Shown one piece after another: positions 50,501-59,392 of a stretch of 64,000 bases of DNA. Numbering within the stretch: the first letter of the stretch is position 1; each line of letters starts with the position of its first letter. Origin of the DNA: Corynebacterium sp. ACRQK (GTDB lineage Bacteria; Actinomycetota; Actinomycetes; Mycobacteriales; Mycobacteriaceae); NCBI RefSeq assembly GCF_022345965.1, contig NZ_JAKRMU010000002.1, forward strand, positions 186,001-250,000, given 5' to 3'. Position numbers and translations under genes: made by a program. The notes under the pieces are model-generated. The model had not been told where the DNA came from. It made no database searches and saw only the letters and a program-made list of their open reading frames with translations.

Positions 50501-53500
50501 CGGCAAGATCGACCGGGAGGCCATCGCCGGATACGGACTGCAGCCGCCGACCGCTGGTGCGAAGGAGGATACCGCAGCTCCCGAGGCGACCGAACCCGTG
50601 GAGGTCTCTAGCGCAGGTAACGCAACTACAAGCGGTAAAAACGACCTGCTTGCGCCGCTCGACCCTGCCCACCTCCTGCTGCATCGCACGGTGTGTGATG
50701 TTCTCCATCTACCGCCGCAGCAGACTGATCCTGATCAGGACTTCATCAGTTTGGGAGGGGAGAGTATTGCTGCTCTTCATGTGGCCTCTCGCGCACGTCA
50801 GCAGGGGCTGCTGTTGCAGCCGAAGGACCTAATGGGCGGCATTGCGTTAGCGCAGATCCCATTAGACTTCCGTCCTCCGCAGAATCCGCAGGCTCCCCAG
50901 GTTTCGCAGGCTGCGCGCCCGACCTTCCTTAGTTCTGGTGAAGACCTGGGCAAGGGGGGTAATTCGAGATCCAATAATGGGGACAATCAATGGCTGGATT
51001 GGGGTGTATTGCCGTGGAGTCCGGTGGCACGCACGCAGATTGCAGCTGCGCCCACCGTGCATGCGATGCGTCGCCACGTGATGTACCGGTGGCTAGATAT
51101 GCCACCCGGGTGCGGCCAAGCCGATGTGCTACGCGCGGTGGAGGTGCTTCAGCGCCGGCATGCGAGCCTGCGGATGTTGCTGGACTGGGACAACGTAGTG
51201 CAGCTGATCCCGCGTGTGCCACTGGCTAACGCCGAGGAGATTGTGGTGGAGCTTGCGCCGGACGGCCCAGATCCGGTGGAGCAGCTGGCCGCCGGCATAG
51301 CCCCCGATGGTGGAGTGATGTGGCAGGTCGGACTGTGCAGGGAAGGCGCGCTGGTGATGGTGCACCACCTGGCGATCGATGCGCTGTCCTGGCCGAACCT
51401 GCAGCGCGAGTGGAATGCTGTATTAATTGACGCCAACGTGAAGCTTCCCGCGCTCACCGGCCTCCTGCGCGCCCACGGGATGCAGCGTGCTGTGGAGCAC
51501 CAGGCCGTGCAGAACGTGCCACCGGGATCGGCGGAGCTGTCGGTCTTGCCGGAGTTGCCGGAGAAACTGCTATGCCCACGGGGGCAGGCCACGATGATGT
51601 GGCGAAATATTGCGATGCCGGACGCTGCGGCGATGAGTTCCGAGCTGGCGCAGCGTTTTCGAACAGACCGACAGGTCGTGGTGGTGTCATTGTTAGCGCA
51701 AGCGCTACAGGCCGTAGGTTTGACCGAGCTTCAGCTGGTGGTGGAAGGGCACGGCCGCGATGGCGGCACCGGTGCCACTCGTTCTGGTGACTATGGCAGC
51801 ACCGGTAGCGCGGTGGATTGCATGGAGCTGATCGGTTGGTTCACTACGGAGGAGCGTTGGGCTTTCTCTGCGAGGGCTGACGGTGCCTCCGTTCATTCAT
51901 CCGCCAATTCTCCGAGGCTTATGGCAGCGTGGGTTCGCGCTGGGCGCGAGGCCGAGTCGCAGGCTCAGCCGTGGGATCCAGCTTCGTGCCCTCCAAACCG
52001 TCGTGTGGTGATTAATGTTCTGGATGCACAGCCGGAGGAGAGCTTCGGCGTGTTGGAATCCGACGACCGGCGGATGACGGAGGCTCTGACGATAAATGTC
52101 TTCCTCACCTCGGACGGCGCAGACGTGGAATACGTGGCGGACCTGGCAGCACTCAGGGATGCATCCCCGACCGTGCTGGAGAAACTGCACGAACAGCTAC
52201 AGCGTGCGGCGCGGGACCTGCTGGTCGCGGATCGGTTGGTACTGCGCCAAGCACTGCCTAGCGACTACCGGGCATTCGATACACAGCCGACGAACCCTCG
52301 GCTAGGCCACAGCTCAACCAACCAGCCCACACCGACCCTCAGCGTTGCTCATCTGCGCTCCCTGGAAGCCGCCCACGGTCCCCTGGAAGACATTGTCCCG
52401 GCTACTGCCTCCCAGCAGGGGCTGCTGTTCCACGGATTGGCCGGAACCGACCGCTACGTCATTGCCGCCGCCGTGGACCTTACTGGTGTGGCCTCCCCAG
52501 AGCTTATCCACCAGTCGATGCGGGCAATTCTGCGCCGCCACGCAGCACTGCGCGCCGTGTTCGATTGCAGCGACCTCCCGCTGATGCTGATTCCGGAGCG
52601 GCTCGATCTGCCCTGGACAATCCACGACTGCAGAGACTTCTCACCGGCTGCAGCTCATGCGTTCGTGGAACAGCTACGGGAGTTGCGCGGCCACCGCGCC
52701 GTGGACCTGGAATCCGGCCCGCTAGTCACCGCAGACCTGGTGCTGTTGCCAGAGAGTAACCGACTAGAAACCAACCGCCCTGCCACACTTGTGCTGGGTA
52801 GCCATCACATCCTCACCGATGGCTGGTCCACCGCCGTGATGCTGCAGGATTTGCAGCGACTGCTAAGCGGCGAGGATCTGGACCCCGCGCCCTCCTTCGC
52901 GGAATTTGCTCGAAGCCTGTGCCAACGCAGCGTCGAACAACTGGAGCGGGAACACCGCGCCTGGCAACAGATTTTCACCGGCACCGATCAGCCCCATGAG
53001 GCCAGCCGCACAGGCGAGCACGGAGGTGTGATTGCGGGCTTGCGGCCGGTGGCGTCAAGTAAAAAGAGCACAACAGAAGCCCCAGAGGTGCCGCACGTAC
53101 TGCACCGCGACACAGATGGGCGGGTGGCAACCGCCGCGGCGAGCCTAGGAACCACACCCAGTGTACTGGTACAAACCGCATGGTTGCTCACGCTGGCTGC
53201 GCTGCATGGTGGGCGCCGAGTGACTACGGGGGTGACTCTTTCCGGCCGGTCCGCGGAGCAGCCGCGAATGGCTAGTGCGGTGGGCATGTTCATCACCACA
53301 CTCCCGTTGCACGTACAACTCGAACCGGGGCACACGCTGCGCCATACCGTGCGACAGGTGGCAGATACCATGGCGCTGATCAGCGAGAACCAGACCACGC
53401 CGCTACAGGAGATCGAGACCCTGGTGGGAAGTGCACCGTTGTTCGACACCGCGGTGGTGTACGACCATCATGCACACTTCGGTGCACCGAGCGGTCCACA

Positions 53501-54935
53501 CACAGTGGAGACCTCCGAGTCGTGCCTGCGCATCCAGGGGCTGCGCACCAGCGGTCGCACGCATTACCCGCTGACTGTCGTGTGCCCGCCCGGGGACGTT
53601 TTGGAGATTACGCTGGTGCACCGTCCGGATGTGGTGGAACGCATTCTTCCTGACGCCGCCGCGAGGTGGTTCGGCACATTCCTCAATGCACTGTGCGACG
53701 CCGCCACCGGTAGGGATCTCCGGTTGGTGGAGTTGCTTCCGGAGCGCGGCGAGTTTGAGGAGCCAGCGGACGGGCAAATAGAAGTAGATGGGCACAGCGA
53801 AGTAGAGGAAGCGGATACGTGCAATACCGGTAACCGGGAGCTTTCTGAGGACAACCCCGTATGCGCCCAGGTGCAGGCCGCCATGGAGAGCTTGCTAGGC
53901 AACCCGATCGGCCCCGAAGAGAACTTCTTCACCTCCGGTGGTGACTCCCTGCTGGCCATACGTTTGATGGGTGTGCTGCGCAAGCAGGGCATGCAGTTGA
54001 AGATCCAGGACATTGTGGATGCTGGTACTCCGGCAGCCATCGCGGAACGGCTGGGGCAGGGCACTGGTGGAGCTATGAAGGCTAAGCAGCCGCCGAAGCC
54101 GCAGCAATCCCAGCGCTTACAGACTGCCGAGCATTCGCAACGCCGCCCGGTGTGGTGCCTCCATCCGATCGGCGGACATGGCTTGGCCTTCGCCCCGCTG
54201 GCCAGCCTTCTGGCGGACACTGAGTTCGACACCCGCCTGATCGAACTACCGTCCCCGCTACCCCAGGTGGATACACTGGCCGAGCTAGCGGAGCTCTACA
54301 CCGAACAGATCCTGGCCGAGCAACAAGAAGGACCCTTCACGTTGGTGGGCTACTCCTTCGGTGGCGTGGTGGCTGAAAACATCGCTGCCGCGTTGCAGCG
54401 CCGGGGCTATGAGGTGCGGTTCTTAGGAATTCTTGACGCCTACCCCAGCGGCAGCAGCCCCAGCTCCGGTACGCATTCTTGGCCGCCGGGCACGCCCGAT
54501 GGCAGGACAGCCTTTGGTGACTACGACGTTCGGGCAATTGCGCGTGCCGATGGGATGTCACACGAATTGGGCACTGTGGGCGTCGATATAGAAAGCAACA
54601 TCCGTTTCTGCATGCAGATGCTGCACACAGCAGCACCCACCAGCTACGAAGGCCGGGTCGAGCTAGTGGTGGCAACGCAAAACAACAGTGATGTGGCACA
54701 CGGGCAGTGGGATCCGGCTGCTGCGTGGAGGCGCCGTCCGGGGGCGTATCCGGTGCGGGTGAGCGAGCTTGAACTTACGCACGCGCAGCTGGTGAAAGCC
54801 GATGGCTGGAAGAACGTTTTCCAGCAATGGGCACCGCGGCTGCTGAACAAGAGTTCGGCTGACCGGCCAGCACCCGAGGCGACAGGCATCGACCCTGCGC
54901 ATGCCGCCCCACCGCATGCCGACCCTGCGCACTGA
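47562..54935 (+). CDS. Two-module siderophore NRPS, C-A-PCP-E-C-PCP-TE
   Basis: A 2457-residue peptide synthetase. In order: C1 (LTSAQYGVWNAQ; HHLIVDG near 140), A (LIYTSGSTGKPKG near 645; NAYGPTEST; TTSGKIDRE near 980), PCP1 (SLGGESIAAL near 1066), E (HHLAIDALSW near 1267; VINVLDAQPEE), C2 (SHHILTDGW near 1748), PCP2 (SGGDSLLAI near 2126) and thioesterase (LVGYSFGGVV near 2262). C1 should join DHB from the aryl carrier to the first residue, E makes it D, C2 adds a residue loaded in trans. The A pocket reads roughly D-A-D-D-V-G-A-V-D-K by hand, which hints at a basic amino acid. TTG 47562 is chosen from AAGGA seven bases upstream; the frame extends into the previous gene without support. Confidence 0.92.
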   Translation: MSSTLPLTSAQYGVWNAQKLNPESPYYVVGEVLHLGPGHIELETLQHSIAQLQQEAETLRVRVTTDGLTPQQSVVQEGPGVDRVIDVRHAADPQRSAEAWVDALRAECAETMRTMVDQPLCRYVIILLDVTETWVVQLYHHLIVDGFSASLLTRRLSQIYTARVAGKQARPFRAASLSELVALDQEYRESAEHTRDKQYWTSVLAQLPEVAERATMNTATKVEGTGQTTITTTMRLGPEIMEKATKAATDEQITWVELMIALYGAFVHRLLAPRSTSEQFLAVPVMARSHTRELRTPAMAVNVLPLRVNVDNQQTVQEYLHHAVESLHGLLAHQRLRGESLPQITGDSRVADVLHGVGVNAKAFTTRADFAGVPGRLRNVAGGPPEDLGLVLTPAEDGGLDMAFETDPARVSAEHARARLEALREFTCQALEDTSRKIGELPLHSQRRRVEMLEQRRAQGVEVAENSRSQDALSTALSTLRNHTQAHLVVHTADGWDTEPGTEMLDREILGAAVLNSKDLHAAVHRLASYFRREVLGSDRWRQAEQVTEQDRARPVLALEMERGRELALAVLAAFAAGVPFVYIDPTSPAQRREQIHANAEPVASVDAAAIRYALALGSTTSEENAVERSAESAACPDPEQLAYLIYTSGSTGKPKGVEVPRRAISSLFAQHRSGLYDRPHAVVAHTASFSFDAAFDQLLWLLAGHDVHLYPEQATGDADKLVEHFATQQINVVDTTPSMMKALLAAQLLEKVPSLQLVVLGGEELPAELWDHLAATGLEVVNAYGPTESTVDALLARVEPGVAHLGRPVAGMRAYLVDNALQLVGDQEVGELVLAGPQLALGYRGLPEATDAAFKEDVRIDPRRAPERIYRTGDRARWIPGRGYQFLGRADEQVEINGQRVELAEVEAVLASVNGVRHCAVAPLNRSGQATVLVAAVVGDWPMDASDLTAIRHQLQAALPAAAIPRRIHPVRALPTTTSGKIDREAIAGYGLQPPTAGAKEDTAAPEATEPVEVSSAGNATTSGKNDLLAPLDPAHLLLHRTVCDVLHLPPQQTDPDQDFISLGGESIAALHVASRARQQGLLLQPKDLMGGIALAQIPLDFRPPQNPQAPQVSQAARPTFLSSGEDLGKGGNSRSNNGDNQWLDWGVLPWSPVARTQIAAAPTVHAMRRHVMYRWLDMPPGCGQADVLRAVEVLQRRHASLRMLLDWDNVVQLIPRVPLANAEEIVVELAPDGPDPVEQLAAGIAPDGGVMWQVGLCREGALVMVHHLAIDALSWPNLQREWNAVLIDANVKLPALTGLLRAHGMQRAVEHQAVQNVPPGSAELSVLPELPEKLLCPRGQATMMWRNIAMPDAAAMSSELAQRFRTDRQVVVVSLLAQALQAVGLTELQLVVEGHGRDGGTGATRSGDYGSTGSAVDCMELIGWFTTEERWAFSARADGASVHSSANSPRLMAAWVRAGREAESQAQPWDPASCPPNRRVVINVLDAQPEESFGVLESDDRRMTEALTINVFLTSDGADVEYVADLAALRDASPTVLEKLHEQLQRAARDLLVADRLVLRQALPSDYRAFDTQPTNPRLGHSSTNQPTPTLSVAHLRSLEAAHGPLEDIVPATASQQGLLFHGLAGTDRYVIAAAVDLTGVASPELIHQSMRAILRRHAALRAVFDCSDLPLMLIPERLDLPWTIHDCRDFSPAAAHAFVEQLRELRGHRAVDLESGPLVTADLVLLPESNRLETNRPATLVLGSHHILTDGWSTAVMLQDLQRLLSGEDLDPAPSFAEFARSLCQRSVEQLEREHRAWQQIFTGTDQPHEASRTGEHGGVIAGLRPVASSKKSTTEAPEVPHVLHRDTDGRVATAAASLGTTPSVLVQTAWLLTLAALHGGRRVTTGVTLSGRSAEQPRMASAVGMFITTLPLHVQLEPGHTLRHTVRQVADTMALISENQTTPLQEIETLVGSAPLFDTAVVYDHHAHFGAPSGPHTVETSESCLRIQGLRTSGRTHYPLTVVCPPGDVLEITLVHRPDVVERILPDAAARWFGTFLNALCDAATGRDLRLVELLPERGEFEEPADGQIEVDGHSEVEEADTCNTGNRELSEDNPVCAQVQAAMESLLGNPIGPEENFFTSGGDSLLAIRLMGVLRKQGMQLKIQDIVDAGTPAAIAERLGQGTGGAMKAKQPPKPQQSQRLQTAEHSQRRPVWCLHPIGGHGLAFAPLASLLADTEFDTRLIELPSPLPQVDTLAELAELYTEQILAEQQEGPFTLVGYSFGGVVAENIAAALQRRGYEVRFLGILDAYPSGSSPSSGTHSWPPGTPDGRTAFGDYDVRAIARADGMSHELGTVGVDIESNIRFCMQMLHTAAPTSYEGRVELVVATQNNSDVAHGQWDPAAAWRRRPGAYPVRVSELELTHAQLVKADGWKNVFQQWAPRLLNKSSADRPAPEATGIDPAHAAPPHADPAH

Positions 54936-54992
54936 CCCGCTACACACCGACTCACCGCACACCGCCAACCCAGAAACGAGAAAGGAATGACC

Positions 54993-57050
54993 ATGGCGAG
55001 GAATAGCCGAGACAGGGAAATCTACCCCATTACGATCCGCGAACTGCAGGTCGATGACATCGAGGACATCACACCAGGGATGCGTCGCATTACTCTGACG
55101 GGCGAACAACTACGCGCCCATAGTGCGTTCGGCGTAGACGCACCACCGCTAGTCAGCGATGGTTTCGACGACGATATCCGCATCATCTTCCCAGACCCGG
55201 CCACCGGGGAGCGCCCTCACCCCATCACACGGGAGGACGCGACGGTGCTATGGCAAGAGGAGGTCAAAGATCTGTTTCGGACATATACCGTCCGTTCATT
55301 CGACGCCTCCCAGGGCCGCCTCGTCGTAGACTTCGCGCGGCATGGCCAAGGCCTGGCCGAGGACTGGTCCGTACGAGCTCGACCGGGAGATCCCCTGTAT
55401 ATCGCAGGGCCGAAGTCTTGCGCAGCGCTGCCCACCCACACTCCGTGGCTACTGATGGTGGGCGACGAGACGGCGCTGCCGGCGATTGCTCGCTGTATAG
55501 AGTCTTTGCCCGCCGGGTATAGGGCAGTGGCGATTATTGAGGTAGCCACGCGGGCACATGTCCAGCGACTGGAGTTCGAAGCACAGGTGGACATTCACTG
55601 GCAGGTGCGAGACGAGGGCGGGGACTTCGTGGCGAAAGCTACCGAGTTGTACGGAGAACACCCAGAGTGGGCGGCCGAGCCCGCCGCGATGCCCTATGTA
55701 TGGGCTGCGGGAGAGGCCGGGCGATTGAAGGCGATCCGACGCTGGGTTCGAGCTCTGGGGATTCCGCGGGAAAACGTGGAGATTACGGGGTACTGGCGCG
55801 CAATGGCACCGGCACAATCGGAAGCAGGGGCGACGGCTACGCAGGGCGACAGTGAGGGGGCGGAGACAGGGGCTGTGACGAGCCACCGTAATGCGGTGAT
55901 TGAGCTGCATGAACTCACCGAGATGGGGTCGGCGATTCTGGTGCGCCAAGCCGTAGGGTTGGGGATTTTTGGCCTGATTGATGAGGGCGCGGATCGAGTG
56001 GATCAACTGGCCGCAGCAACTGGCCTGCAGCAGGAGCTGGCTCTCCGGATTGCGCGTTACTTGGAGGCAGTGGGGTTAGTGACTTTGTCGGCGGATGCAG
56101 CACTGGATAGCTCAGCGGAGGATGTGGCGGACCAACGGGCCGTTCGAATCGGCCTCACTGCGCTGGGCAGCGAGTTAGCAAACCCGGATTCTCCAGTAAG
56201 GGATTGGATTGCCGGGCCGGCAGCCGCCAAGACCGCAGCACTTGGCCAGCTAGGGCAGGCACTGCAGAATCCGGCTGATACGGGCGAGCACCGCTGGGAC
56301 TACATTGTGCAAAACCAGCCACAACTGGCCGTGGAGGAACACGAACAGGCGGCCTCCAGCGCTCAGTGGTCGGCCCCGGCCGCAGCGGAGATTCTGAGCA
56401 GCAAGCTACTAGCGCGACAGGATGCTGGCTCGCTTCGGTGCGCGGTGGGAGGTCCGGCCGCGGCGGTGTATGCGGATGAGATTCTACGTAAGATACCGCA
56501 GGCCAACGCCGTGGTGTTGGGGTCGTTTTCGGAGGCAGAAGATGACGCAAGGATTTCAGTAGGTGCAACAACTGCAGCGATGACGGAGCCTGGGGCCAGC
56601 GCAGAGGAGGTTATGCTGCGCGATATTGCTCCACGCCGCCGGGATCGTGCTCGCTATAGTGCACTGCACGCTCCAACGGTTGGGCGTAGCGGTGAGGATG
56701 TGCGCCGGGCGGATTGGGCTGGCACAGTGGCTACTTTGTGTGAGCAGGTAGATGCTGTGGTGCTGGTTGATCCGTGGCGGCGTTGGCCAGCTATAGAGCT
56801 GCAACAGCTGGTAGCTGCCGTACTACGTTTTGGGGCGCAGCTGTTCCTGGTGACCCCAGTGTTGCAGGAAAGCGGGGCCGAGGATCATGACTACGAGGAA
56901 GATTTATCACGCCTCGTTCTGTATGGATCGCAGCTGCCCACGGCCCGTGTGATTGCGAAGCACCTGGCTGCCGTGGGTGCGGTAGCGCGTTCGCAGCAGG
57001 CGGTGGGGTGGAGTGCCCAGCTGTTCGAGGTGGGGAGGGGAGGTAGGTAA
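54993..57050 (+). CDS. Siderophore-interacting protein fused to methyltransferase-like domain
   Basis: A 685-residue fusion. Residues about 10-275 are a siderophore-interacting flavoprotein: FAD motif FRTYTVRSF, GDETALPAIARC for NAD(P)H and the final GYWR. This part should reduce and release iron. Residues about 305-680 resemble class-I O-methyltransferases (PF00891): a winged-helix start (AVGLGIFGLIDEGADRVDQLA) and a degenerate SAM motif, LRCAVGGPAAAVYADEIL, lacking the usual DxGGGxG and the acidic ribose-binding residue. Catalysis by the second half is doubtful. ATG 54993 is chosen because AAGGA (54982-54986) is correctly spaced; ATG 54987 is too close. The stop codon lies inside copy B of the two-block repeat. 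Confidence 0.82.
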   Translation: MARNSRDREIYPITIRELQVDDIEDITPGMRRITLTGEQLRAHSAFGVDAPPLVSDGFDDDIRIIFPDPATGERPHPITREDATVLWQEEVKDLFRTYTVRSFDASQGRLVVDFARHGQGLAEDWSVRARPGDPLYIAGPKSCAALPTHTPWLLMVGDETALPAIARCIESLPAGYRAVAIIEVATRAHVQRLEFEAQVDIHWQVRDEGGDFVAKATELYGEHPEWAAEPAAMPYVWAAGEAGRLKAIRRWVRALGIPRENVEITGYWRAMAPAQSEAGATATQGDSEGAETGAVTSHRNAVIELHELTEMGSAILVRQAVGLGIFGLIDEGADRVDQLAAATGLQQELALRIARYLEAVGLVTLSADAALDSSAEDVADQRAVRIGLTALGSELANPDSPVRDWIAGPAAAKTAALGQLGQALQNPADTGEHRWDYIVQNQPQLAVEEHEQAASSAQWSAPAAAEILSSKLLARQDAGSLRCAVGGPAAAVYADEILRKIPQANAVVLGSFSEAEDDARISVGATTAAMTEPGASAEEVMLRDIAPRRRDRARYSALHAPTVGRSGEDVRRADWAGTVATLCEQVDAVVLVDPWRRWPAIELQQLVAAVLRFGAQLFLVTPVLQESGAEDHDYEEDLSRLVLYGSQLPTARVIAKHLAAVGAVARSQQAVGWSAQLFEVGRGGR

Positions 57051-57099
57051 CTGCCGGTGGTCGGGCGAACCTCAGGACATTTGTCTCGGGCGAAGCGTG
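57039..57099 (+). repeat. Two-block direct repeat, copy B
   Basis: GGAGGTAGGTAACTGCCGG (57039-57057) and AGGACATTTGTC (57074-57085) repeat those at 34520-34576. The first block supplies the last codons and stop (GGTAGGTAA) of the preceding gene. Confidence 0.8.
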
Positions 57100-57233
57100 T
57101 GGAGGAGCGGCGGACGTTTGGTGGTTTGCTAAACCGTTTCTAAAGTGCCCCCTGTCGGCTGGCCCCTAGCGGCTGAGCTGCCTCCATATCGGCGGCCACA
57201 CATCCCCCAAAATAATTAACTTAGGGCAGCCTT
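57100..57233. other. Intergenic region before the second uptake operon
   Basis: Part of a 317-base gap between the fusion gene and the second binding-protein gene. No gene is seen in it. No clear terminator with a T-run was found after the fusion gene. Confidence 0.4.
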
Positions 57234-57262
57234 TTGTGTGGTTAGCCTAACCTGTGTAAGAT
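57234..57262 (+). promoter_or_regulatory. Iron-regulated promoter with near-perfect DtxR box
   Basis: A -35 TTGTGT (57234-57239), 17-base spacer and -10 TAAGAT (57257-57262) flank TGTGGTTAGCCTAACCTGT (57237-57255). The 13-base core GGTTAGCCTAACC is a perfect match to the DtxR consensus. A repressor bound here would cover the spacer, the classical repressing position. Confidence 0.8.
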
Positions 57263-57367
57263 GGGCGCGAGTGCTGAATCCACCGTAGCTGAAAGAGGCC
57301 ATCAGCCCTTTGGGGCTACGGGTACTTTACAGCGCTTCAAAGAGTTCCTTACACGTTAGGCTTTCAC

Positions 57368-58324
57368 ATGTTTCGAAACAATTCGCTGACCCGTCGAGCG
57401 GCACTGAAGACCGCCGCTGTCTTGGCAGCATCCACTCTTGTTCTGTCTGGTTGCTCCCGAGGCGATGACGCGGCGGCGTCAAAAAATGAGGGTACCGGGG
57501 ACGAGCGCATCGCCGCAGTTGGCCTGGGCGACAGCGATACCTTGCTCGCTCTAGGCATCCAACCGGTCCTCGTAGCGCCCTGGGGTGCTGAGGGAGATGT
57601 TGATTCGTCCGGCGTAGGGCCTTGGGCTACCGAAAAGCTCGGCGACAACAAACCAGAGGTGGTCTACGGTACTGCCAATGGATTCACTGCTGAGATCCTG
57701 GAGAAGATCTCCGCCGCTGATCCGGACAAGATTATTGCGGTGAACTCCGCCGTGGATGCGCAGGCGAAGAAGGCGCTCAATGACATTGCCCCTACCACTG
57801 TCAAGCCAGACGGTGCGACGGACTGGCAGATCCCATGGCGGGATCAGGTCAACCAGATCGCCGGCGCTGTAGACAAGCAAGAAGAAGGCGACAAGCTTGT
57901 CAAGGAAACGCAGAAGGCCTACGATGATTTCCAAAAGCAGCACCCTGAACTCAAGGGCAAGCGTGCGGCTATCGTCATGCCTTATCAGGGAAAGATCGGC
58001 CTGTACACCTCCGGTGACGGTCGCGGGCAGTTTATCGAGAGCCTGGGCTTCGAGATCCCGAAGGAGCTCGAAGGTAACGGGGGCGAGTTCTACCGCGACA
58101 TCGCACCTGAGAACTACAGCGACCTCAACAACGTCGATTACCTCTTCGTCCTTGACTACCAGGGTGCCGCCGATACCCTGAAGAAGGATCCAACATTCAG
58201 CAAGCTGGACGTTGTTCGCGAAGGCAAGGTCCGCTGGATGGACGAAAACGTGGGCAATGCAATGAGTATGCCGAACCCATTGACCATCCCCTGGGCGGTC
58301 GAGAAATTCTCTGACGCAATTTAA
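57368..58324 (+). CDS. Second iron-siderophore-binding lipoprotein
   Basis: A 318-residue binding protein. A twin-arginine-like start (TRRAALKTAAVL) and lipobox LSGC (about 27-30) begin it; ERIAAVGLGDSDTLLALGIQPV and the central MPYQGKIGLYTSGDGRGQFI mark the FecB/FhuD-type fold. It begins an operon with two permeases and an ATPase and is preceded by the best iron box of the window, about 105 bases upstream. It may serve a different siderophore (for example a xenosiderophore) from the first system. Confidence 0.88.
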   Translation: MFRNNSLTRRAALKTAAVLAASTLVLSGCSRGDDAAASKNEGTGDERIAAVGLGDSDTLLALGIQPVLVAPWGAEGDVDSSGVGPWATEKLGDNKPEVVYGTANGFTAEILEKISAADPDKIIAVNSAVDAQAKKALNDIAPTTVKPDGATDWQIPWRDQVNQIAGAVDKQEEGDKLVKETQKAYDDFQKQHPELKGKRAAIVMPYQGKIGLYTSGDGRGQFIESLGFEIPKELEGNGGEFYRDIAPENYSDLNNVDYLFVLDYQGAADTLKKDPTFSKLDVVREGKVRWMDENVGNAMSMPNPLTIPWAVEKFSDAI

Positions 58325-59392
58325 TTGAAAGTGTCCGTCTCAAGAACTCGACATTCTTTGGTGTTTTCCCGGCGTTTGCTTACTTCGGCCGCACTCGTTG
58401 GTTTGGCATTGCTGCTGGTTGCCTCCCTGTACTTGGGTTCCAAAGATCTTTCCATTGGCGAAGTGACCAATATTCTCATGCATGGCCCGCACCCGTCCGC
58501 GCAGTCCGGCATTAATGCTGAACAGTCCGGCATCATTTGGGACTTGCGCGTTCCGCGCACTCTCTTGGCTGTGATCACAGGTGCGGCTCTGGCTATGGCG
58601 GGTGCCATTGCTCAGGGTTGGACCCGCAACCCCTTGGCAGATCCCGGCATTATCGGCGTGAACGCCGGAGCAAGTTTCGCAGTCGCCGCGGCACTGACCT
58701 TGGGCTGGGCAACGACGGTCGGAGAGCGAACACTTGTGGGGCTCCTCGGAGCTGCCGTCGCCGCCCTAATCGTGCTGTTGATTTCCCGCGTATCCCGTAA
58801 CCCGCTAACTCTGGTACTGGTGGGCGTGGGAGTTACCTTTGCCCTGCAAGCGGCGACGAACATGCTGAGCCTCTATTCTTCCGACACCCTGGAAGGGCTC
58901 CGCCGCTGGACCGTCGGCTCTACGGCTGGGCGGGGTATGGAAGACGTGGCCTTAGCTGCTTTAGGTCTGGCACTAGGTGCTCTATGTGGTGCGCTTGCAG
59001 CACGCCCGCTGGATCTACTTGCGATGGGAGAGGACTCCGCCCGTTCCCTTGGCAGCTCACCCACGAGAACCCGCTGGTTGGCTGCCGCAGCGGTGATCAT
59101 CCTCGCCGGTTCCGCGACTGCCACCGTGGGGCTTGTGACATTCGTGGGCTTCGCCGTGCCGCACCTACTGCGCCCGTTCACTGGCCCGGCGCTTACCCGC
59201 CTCTTGCTGCCGACCGGCATTGTTGGTGGCGCGGCTGTACTGCTAGCCGATATTGTGGGCCGCTTCGTCCTGCAGCCCAACGAGCTGGAAATGTCCATTG
59301 TCCTAGCTATTGTCGGCGCCCCAGTGATGATTCTGGCGGTACGGCGTAAGAAGAGCCCACCGACCTCGAATGACTCGGAGCTGGCGATATGA
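58325..59392 (+). CDS. Second siderophore ABC permease A (FecCD family)
   Basis: A 355-residue permease with IWDLRVPRTLLAVITGAALAMAG, WTRNPLADPGIIGVNAGAS and GLVTFVGFAVPHLLRPFTGP. The start is TTG 58325, directly after the binding-protein stop, or GTG 58331 two codons later. Its stop overlaps the next ATG (ATGA). Confidence 0.88.
   Translation: MKVSVSRTRHSLVFSRRLLTSAALVGLALLLVASLYLGSKDLSIGEVTNILMHGPHPSAQSGINAEQSGIIWDLRVPRTLLAVITGAALAMAGAIAQGWTRNPLADPGIIGVNAGASFAVAAALTLGWATTVGERTLVGLLGAAVAALIVLLISRVSRNPLTLVLVGVGVTFALQAATNMLSLYSSDTLEGLRRWTVGSTAGRGMEDVALAALGLALGALCGALAARPLDLLAMGEDSARSLGSSPTRTRWLAAAAVIILAGSATATVGLVTFVGFAVPHLLRPFTGPALTRLLLPTGIVGGAAVLLADIVGRFVLQPNELEMSIVLAIVGAPVMILAVRRKKSPPTSNDSELAI

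Noticed and set aside
57216..57234. A second iron box just left of the 57237 site
   Set aside because: Only scattered matches to the consensus (TTAACTTAGGGCAGCC) and no symmetric core; not strong enough to list.
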